Below, piece after piece: positions 60,682-64,000 of a stretch of DNA of 64,000 nucleotides. Each line of letters starts with the position of its first letter. The stretch's first letter is position 1. The translations under genes were made by a program, and so were the position numbers. The stretch covers positions 24,984 to 88,983 of the forward strand of contig LN874948.1 of assembly GCA_001282665.1 (NCBI GenBank), read 5' to 3'. Origin of the DNA: Clostridiales bacterium mt11 (GTDB lineage: Bacteria; Bacillota; Clostridia; Tissierellales; Tepidimicrobiaceae). The notes beneath the pieces are model-generated. The model worked only from the letters and a program-made list of their open reading frames with translations, was not told the DNA's origin and did no database searches.

Positions 60682-62121
60682 TCACTTCTTTCGCATATTT
60701 CTTTGCCTTACTACATTTCTCTTTTCCAATGCCTTAGGTCTAAAGTCAAATGTCCATAGGGGAAATTTGATAATAAAATCTTTAAGCCCCTGTTTATTAG
60801 TAGGTGCCAATGGAAACCCATAGGAAGCACCAAATGAATCTAGGCATACAATTTGAACTATCATCATAACCAATCCACAGGTTATGCCGTATAAACCCAT
60901 GAATCCCCCTAATATGATCAATATAAATCTATATATAACTATTCCATCTGTTAAAGAGGGAACAGCAAATTCTGCTATTGCCGTAATAGCAACAATGATT
61001 ACCATAGGAGCGGATACTATTCCCGCTTCTACTGCTGCCTGTCCTAGTACCAATGCTCCCACAATGCTTACCGCTGAACCAACTTCCCTTGGAAGCCTGA
61101 CTCCAGATTCCTTTATTAGCTCAAGCATTAAAGTCATCAAAAATGCTTCTATTGCTGCTGGAAAAGGTACTCCTTCTCTGGCACCTGCCATAGTTATTAG
61201 AAGGTCTGTAGGTATCATCTCTTGATGAAAGGTTTGTAGTGCTACATAAAGTCCTGGTAATAATATACTTGAAAACAAACTAAAAATTCGTAAGCTCCTC
61301 AAAAATGTAGCAAAATAAAATCTATGATAATAATCTTCGCTTGTTTGAATATCTTCTATAAAAAACTTCGGCATAGTAAGTACATGGGGTGTACCATCAC
61401 AAAGTATTGCAACCCTTCCTTCCAATAGTTTCCCCACTACTACATCGGGTTTCTGAGTATTTGCTATGGTCGAAACCAAAGAAAATGGATTATCCTCAAT
61501 TAATTCTTCTATGTATCCACTTTCCAATATACCATCGATTTTTATATTACCTATCCTTTTCTTAACCTCTTTTAATACATCTTCATTGACTACACCCTGT
61601 ATATAAGCTATGGATATTCTAGTATTAGTCTGGTCTCCAATTATCTTGTCTTCAAATACTAAAGCACTGCTTCTTACCCTACGCCTTATCATAGCTTTAT
61701 TAGTTGATATATCTTCAATAAATCCTTCTTTAGAGCCTCGTATCACAGCTTCCGATGGAGGTTCCTCTATAGTTCTTTTTTCCCATTGGTTCAAATTTAT
61801 AATATAGGATTTATTGCGTCCTTCAATAAATACGGCAATATTGCCATATGTCATCTTATATACTACATCTTCCAACAAAGTCACTTCTTCACTACAAGAG
61901 GTATATACTACCTGTCTTATATCCTTTAATGAATCAAAATTTAAAATTAGAGGTTTAATTACATCCCTGTCAAGTAGATTCTTATCTATAAATCCATCAA
62001 GATAACAGATCATTATTTTCATATTGGAGTTAGTTTCAAATTCAAAGATTATCAAATCACTGGTATTATTAAATATATTGATTATTTCCTGTTTATTTAT
62101 ATCAATCTTTTTTGATATCAT
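60682..62121 (-). CDS. Spore germination receptor subunit A (GerA family)
   Basis: A 479-residue protein: a large N-terminal cytoplasmic domain (about 1-270, with RIGNIKIDGILESGYIEELIEDNPFSLVSTI) and a C-terminal membrane domain with five or six segments, including LLITMAGAREGVPFPAAIEAFLM and RLPREVGSAVSIVGALVLGQAAVEAG. This is the oligomeric A subunit, reported to form an ion channel on germinant binding. It is the first gene of the operon; no certain sigma-G promoter was found upstream. The ATG at 62121 follows AGAGGATG. Confidence 0.96.
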   Translation of the reverse strand: MISKKIDINKQEIINIFNNTSDLIIFEFETNSNMKIMICYLDGFIDKNLLDRDVIKPLILNFDSLKDIRQVVYTSCSEEVTLLEDVVYKMTYGNIAVFIEGRNKSYIINLNQWEKRTIEEPPSEAVIRGSKEGFIEDISTNKAMIRRRVRSSALVFEDKIIGDQTNTRISIAYIQGVVNEDVLKEVKKRIGNIKIDGILESGYIEELIEDNPFSLVSTIANTQKPDVVVGKLLEGRVAILCDGTPHVLTMPKFFIEDIQTSEDYYHRFYFATFLRSLRIFSLFSSILLPGLYVALQTFHQEMIPTDLLITMAGAREGVPFPAAIEAFLMTLMLELIKESGVRLPREVGSAVSIVGALVLGQAAVEAGIVSAPMVIIVAITAIAEFAVPSLTDGIVIYRFILIILGGFMGLYGITCGLVMMIVQIVCLDSFGASYGFPLAPTNKQGLKDFIIKFPLWTFDFRPKALEKRNVVRQRNMRKK

Positions 62122-62258
62122 CTATATCATCCTCTTATTCCTACTTTTGCTTAGTATCACCAAAGCACCATAAAATTATAATATTTATTAAAAATATTAT
62201 GAACCAATTATATTCCTGTTTAATATACTATATTAGAATGCTTAGAGAGGAGGATTCT

Positions 62259-62882
62259 ATGAACTATCATGTTGCAAAATCAGAAGAATCTATTTACAAA
62301 CTATCTGAAATATATAACGTATCCGTAGATTCAATTATTAAGTCCAATCCAGAAATAAATTCGGATATCTTGATGGCAGGTCAGGTAATATGTATTCCTA
62401 TAGGTCCTAAAGAAGAGTACTATGAAAATACAGAGCTAGACGATTTAACTATAGGAGATGGCTCAAATATTCAAAAATATAGCTCCACCCATAAAAGTCA
62501 ATCATATAAAATCTCCTTTGATTATCCATCGGAATGGGAAAAGATAATGGAAGATTATTATAAATCTCCTAAAGGATTCTTTGTAGTATCGGCTATAAGT
62601 TCCAATTCTTCATTAAATGAAGTCTGCAATAGAGAAGCTCATCAGGATTTAAACCCTTATGGCAGCAATCCAATCATCAAAGAGCTTAAAATCCAAAATC
62701 AAGATGCTTTTTTAATTATGCCATCAAGTGATCAAGTTGAATATATGGATAATCAAGCTGGATTAATAGTAGAATATCCTAAATCAGTACAGATTAACGG
62801 CGTAGAACACCATTATGCAATAATATGGGCAGATAAAAATTATATTGAGGGGATTAGAAATACGCTTAAGTTTATGGAATAA
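62259..62882 (+). CDS. LysM-domain protein
   Basis: A 207-residue protein: an N-terminal LysM domain (about 1-46, NYHVAKSEESIYKLSEIYNVSVDSIIKSNPEI and AGQVICIPIG) that binds peptidoglycan or chitin-like glycans, followed by a domain of about 150 residues (YKISFDYPSEWEKIMEDYY to the end) without an assigned family. No signal peptide is visible from this start. The frame stays open to 62112, but the ATG at 62259 follows GAGGAGG and begins the LysM domain directly, as in spore-coat LysM proteins. It is divergent from the germination operon, so a spore-related role is plausible. Confidence 0.8.
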   Translation: MNYHVAKSEESIYKLSEIYNVSVDSIIKSNPEINSDILMAGQVICIPIGPKEEYYENTELDDLTIGDGSNIQKYSSTHKSQSYKISFDYPSEWEKIMEDYYKSPKGFFVVSAISSNSSLNEVCNREAHQDLNPYGSNPIIKELKIQNQDAFLIMPSSDQVEYMDNQAGLIVEYPKSVQINGVEHHYAIIWADKNYIEGIRNTLKFME

Positions 62883-62961
62883 TCGTCCGCATATTATGTA
62901 CTTAAAGGATGCTGAAAAAGAAAAGTGGCTATGTCAAAATAAAATTGTTATGTACTTAGTC

Positions 62962-63003
62962 GATTTATGAATACCACCTGTTAACAGGTGGTATTCATAA
63001 ATC
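62962..63003. repeat. 42-bp perfect palindrome
   Basis: The 21-nt arm GATTTATGAATACCACCTGT plus T is followed directly by its exact complement, with no loop and no U-tract on either side. It lies between the ends of the convergent LysM gene and the secreted-protein gene, so it may stop transcription from both directions. Confidence 0.85.
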
Positions 63004-63012
63004 AAAGGAATA

Positions 63013-63642
63013 TTAGATTAAATCTGATTCTTTAATAGCTAATGCAAAGGTATTTACCTTAGTTGTTATTTTATATGTTTTCCAACCTCTGGAAACAGAA
63101 GCTATGTCGCCACCTGTCCTTACCTTCACACTTTTGATTCCATACACAAGAGAACAAGTTTGACTTATTCTAGCCGACTTAGAGTATAATTCCCTATTAA
63201 TATCTCCACCATTAATCTCCAAATATAAAACTTCTGGAATATATAAATAATACGCTCCAACATTTTCAATATTTACTAACTCATTATAAGTCTTATTCCA
63301 AACATATTTAACCTCAGTTACAACATACACTGATTCACTATACTTGGCTCCATCACAAACTTTCCCTGCATACTTATCAACAGTTTTATACCTTACATAC
63401 TCATTTGGTGAATGAAGTAAAGATGTTTCTTGTTTCTCAAGTTTATCAGCTTCTTCATAGCTAATATTCTCTTTTAGTGCAAGACTTGCAACATATCTCT
63501 CCCTAGTATCCTCTGGATAATTATTAAAATCTATTTGTTCATTGCTTAAACCACTTTCTAAGGCATTGGCAGTACCATTGAATAAAACAATTGTTATTAA
63601 CAAAATACCTACTAATGTGTTTTTTACCACTCTTTTAAACAT
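63013..63642 (-). CDS. Secreted protein of unknown function
   Basis: About 209 residues with a clear signal peptide (VVKNTLVGILLITIVLFNGTANA, cut probably after ANA). The mature part has a Glu-rich helical stretch (YVASLALKENISYEEADKLEKQE) and a beta-rich C-terminus (VYVVTEVKYVWNKTY, YYLYIPEVLYLEINGGD, CSLVYGIKSVKVRTGGD) with two cysteines. No family is recognised. The ATG at 63642 has GGGAGG 6 bases upstream; the ATG at 63648 is too close to the RBS. The gene stands alone. Confidence 0.75.
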   Translation of the reverse strand: MFKRVVKNTLVGILLITIVLFNGTANALESGLSNEQIDFNNYPEDTRERYVASLALKENISYEEADKLEKQETSLLHSPNEYVRYKTVDKYAGKVCDGAKYSESVYVVTEVKYVWNKTYNELVNIENVGAYYLYIPEVLYLEINGGDINRELYSKSARISQTCSLVYGIKSVKVRTGGDIASVSRGWKTYKITTKVNTFALAIKESDLI

Positions 63643-63648
63643 TTTCAT

Positions 63649-63803
63649 CCTCCCACAACCTTCTATTTACCCTAACTATAGGGTATCATAAATATTATTA
63701 TTTGTAAGCTATAAATTAATAAATATGTAATTATTTATATATTGTTATATTAATATCATAATATGATATAACTTAGCTATAAGATCTAAAAAGGGCAGAT
63801 ATA
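63649..63803. other. Intergenic region upstream of the secreted-protein gene
   Basis: About 155 bp, very AT-rich, with no ORF. It must contain the promoter of the secreted-protein gene (minus) and perhaps one for the small ORF on the plus strand; no clear -35/-10 pair stands out. Confidence 0.35.
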
Positions 63804-63947
63804 ATGACTAAAGAATTTTGTGGTATGATGATTTTTCTATTTGGTATATCCATTTTAAGTTTAGAACTTTTCTTTGTTCCATTGATTCAACATTTTTCAG
63901 TTGAAGCAGATGCAGGTTTAAGTATGTCTTATTTTAAGACTTCCTAA
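63804..63947 (+). CDS. Small membrane-segment ORF (47 aa)
   Basis: An ATG with a modest AAGGG site starts MTKEFCGMMIFLFGISILSL, a hydrophobic segment of about 20 residues, followed by FFVPLIQHFSVEADAGLSM and a stop. I do not recognise it. It could be a small membrane protein or a chance frame, and the window ends 53 bases later, so its neighbours cannot be judged. Confidence 0.35.
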   Translation: MTKEFCGMMIFLFGISILSLELFFVPLIQHFSVEADAGLSMSYFKTS

Positions 63948-64000
63948 TTTAATTAGGTTAAAAAGTAATAGCAAACTTCTTTATAAAAAAGAATCCCCCG

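Overview
The window is AT-rich and gene-dense. It looks like chromosome of a spore-forming, anaerobic-type Firmicute (Clostridia/Tissierellia-like; this is an inference). Evidence is the low GC, strong GGAGG ribosome binding sites with frequent TTG/GTG starts, four T-box riboswitches, two alpha/beta SASP genes, a YtxC-family gene, a PdaB-type deacetylase and a gerA-gerC-gerB germination operon. No insertion sequence, phage gene, CRISPR array or replication origin was recognised.

Layout. 0-6 kb (minus): thrS behind a Thr T-box, a small membrane protein, hisS, ytxC and a DUF6873 gene. 5.9-6.8 kb: a tRNA-Cys/Gly/Phe cluster interrupted by two chimeric elements, each made of a tRNA 5' end plus a shared hairpin. 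6.9-10.9 kb (minus): hslO, a cold-shock gene, a methyltransferase, a sirtuin, a divergent SASP and a CPBP protease. 11.0-13.7 kb (plus): asd-dapA-dapB. 13.7-17.2 kb (minus): hpt, a tandem OB-fold SSB-like protein, a Mur-ligase-like protein without a P-loop, and pdaB. 17.5-18.4 kb (plus): a classical SASP and DUF4364. 18.4-24.6 kb (minus): a beta-propeller protein, folC, valS (Val T-box) and pgsA. 24.7-26.8 kb (plus): an orphan ABC-type binding lipoprotein and an NlpC/P60 hydrolase. 26.9-34.6 kb (minus): a HAAS-FtsW fusion with its PadR repressor, a YwaF-like protein, trpS (Trp T-box), cysK-cysE (Cys T-box) and a YyaL-type protein.

34.6-40 kb is an arsenic-resistance island. Two arsR genes and the ACR3 pump are intact. 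arsD, arsA, a thioredoxin-like ars gene, an ArsP-type permease and a small Cys-Cys protein all carry frameshifts, many in A/T runs, and arsA also has in-frame stops. Housekeeping genes on both sides are uninterrupted, so local decay is more likely than general sequencing error, although this cannot be proved here.

40-50.8 kb (minus) holds tRNA-Thr, a two-component system with a lipoprotein, tldD-tldE, and a MATE/GNAT/YhhN group. 51-58 kb is a cell-surface block: a DUF3160 lipoprotein and its FG-GAP partner, then DHHW, MBOAT, DUF4358 and SGNH genes that resemble a polymer O-acylation cassette. 58.3-62.1 kb is the germination receptor operon. The window ends with a LysM protein, a 42-bp perfect palindrome, a secreted protein of unknown function and a small single-membrane-segment ORF.

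The genes form several functional groups: amino-acid-starvation control (T-boxes on thrS, valS, trpS and cysK-cysE), diaminopimelate/lysine synthesis, sporulation and germination, envelope modification, and a decaying arsenic defence. The most unusual items are the tRNA-5'-end/hairpin chimeras, the PadR/HAAS-FtsW pair with its palindromic operator, the P-loop-less Mur-like protein beside pdaB, and two terminator-like hairpins that bury the ribosome binding site of the next small gene.
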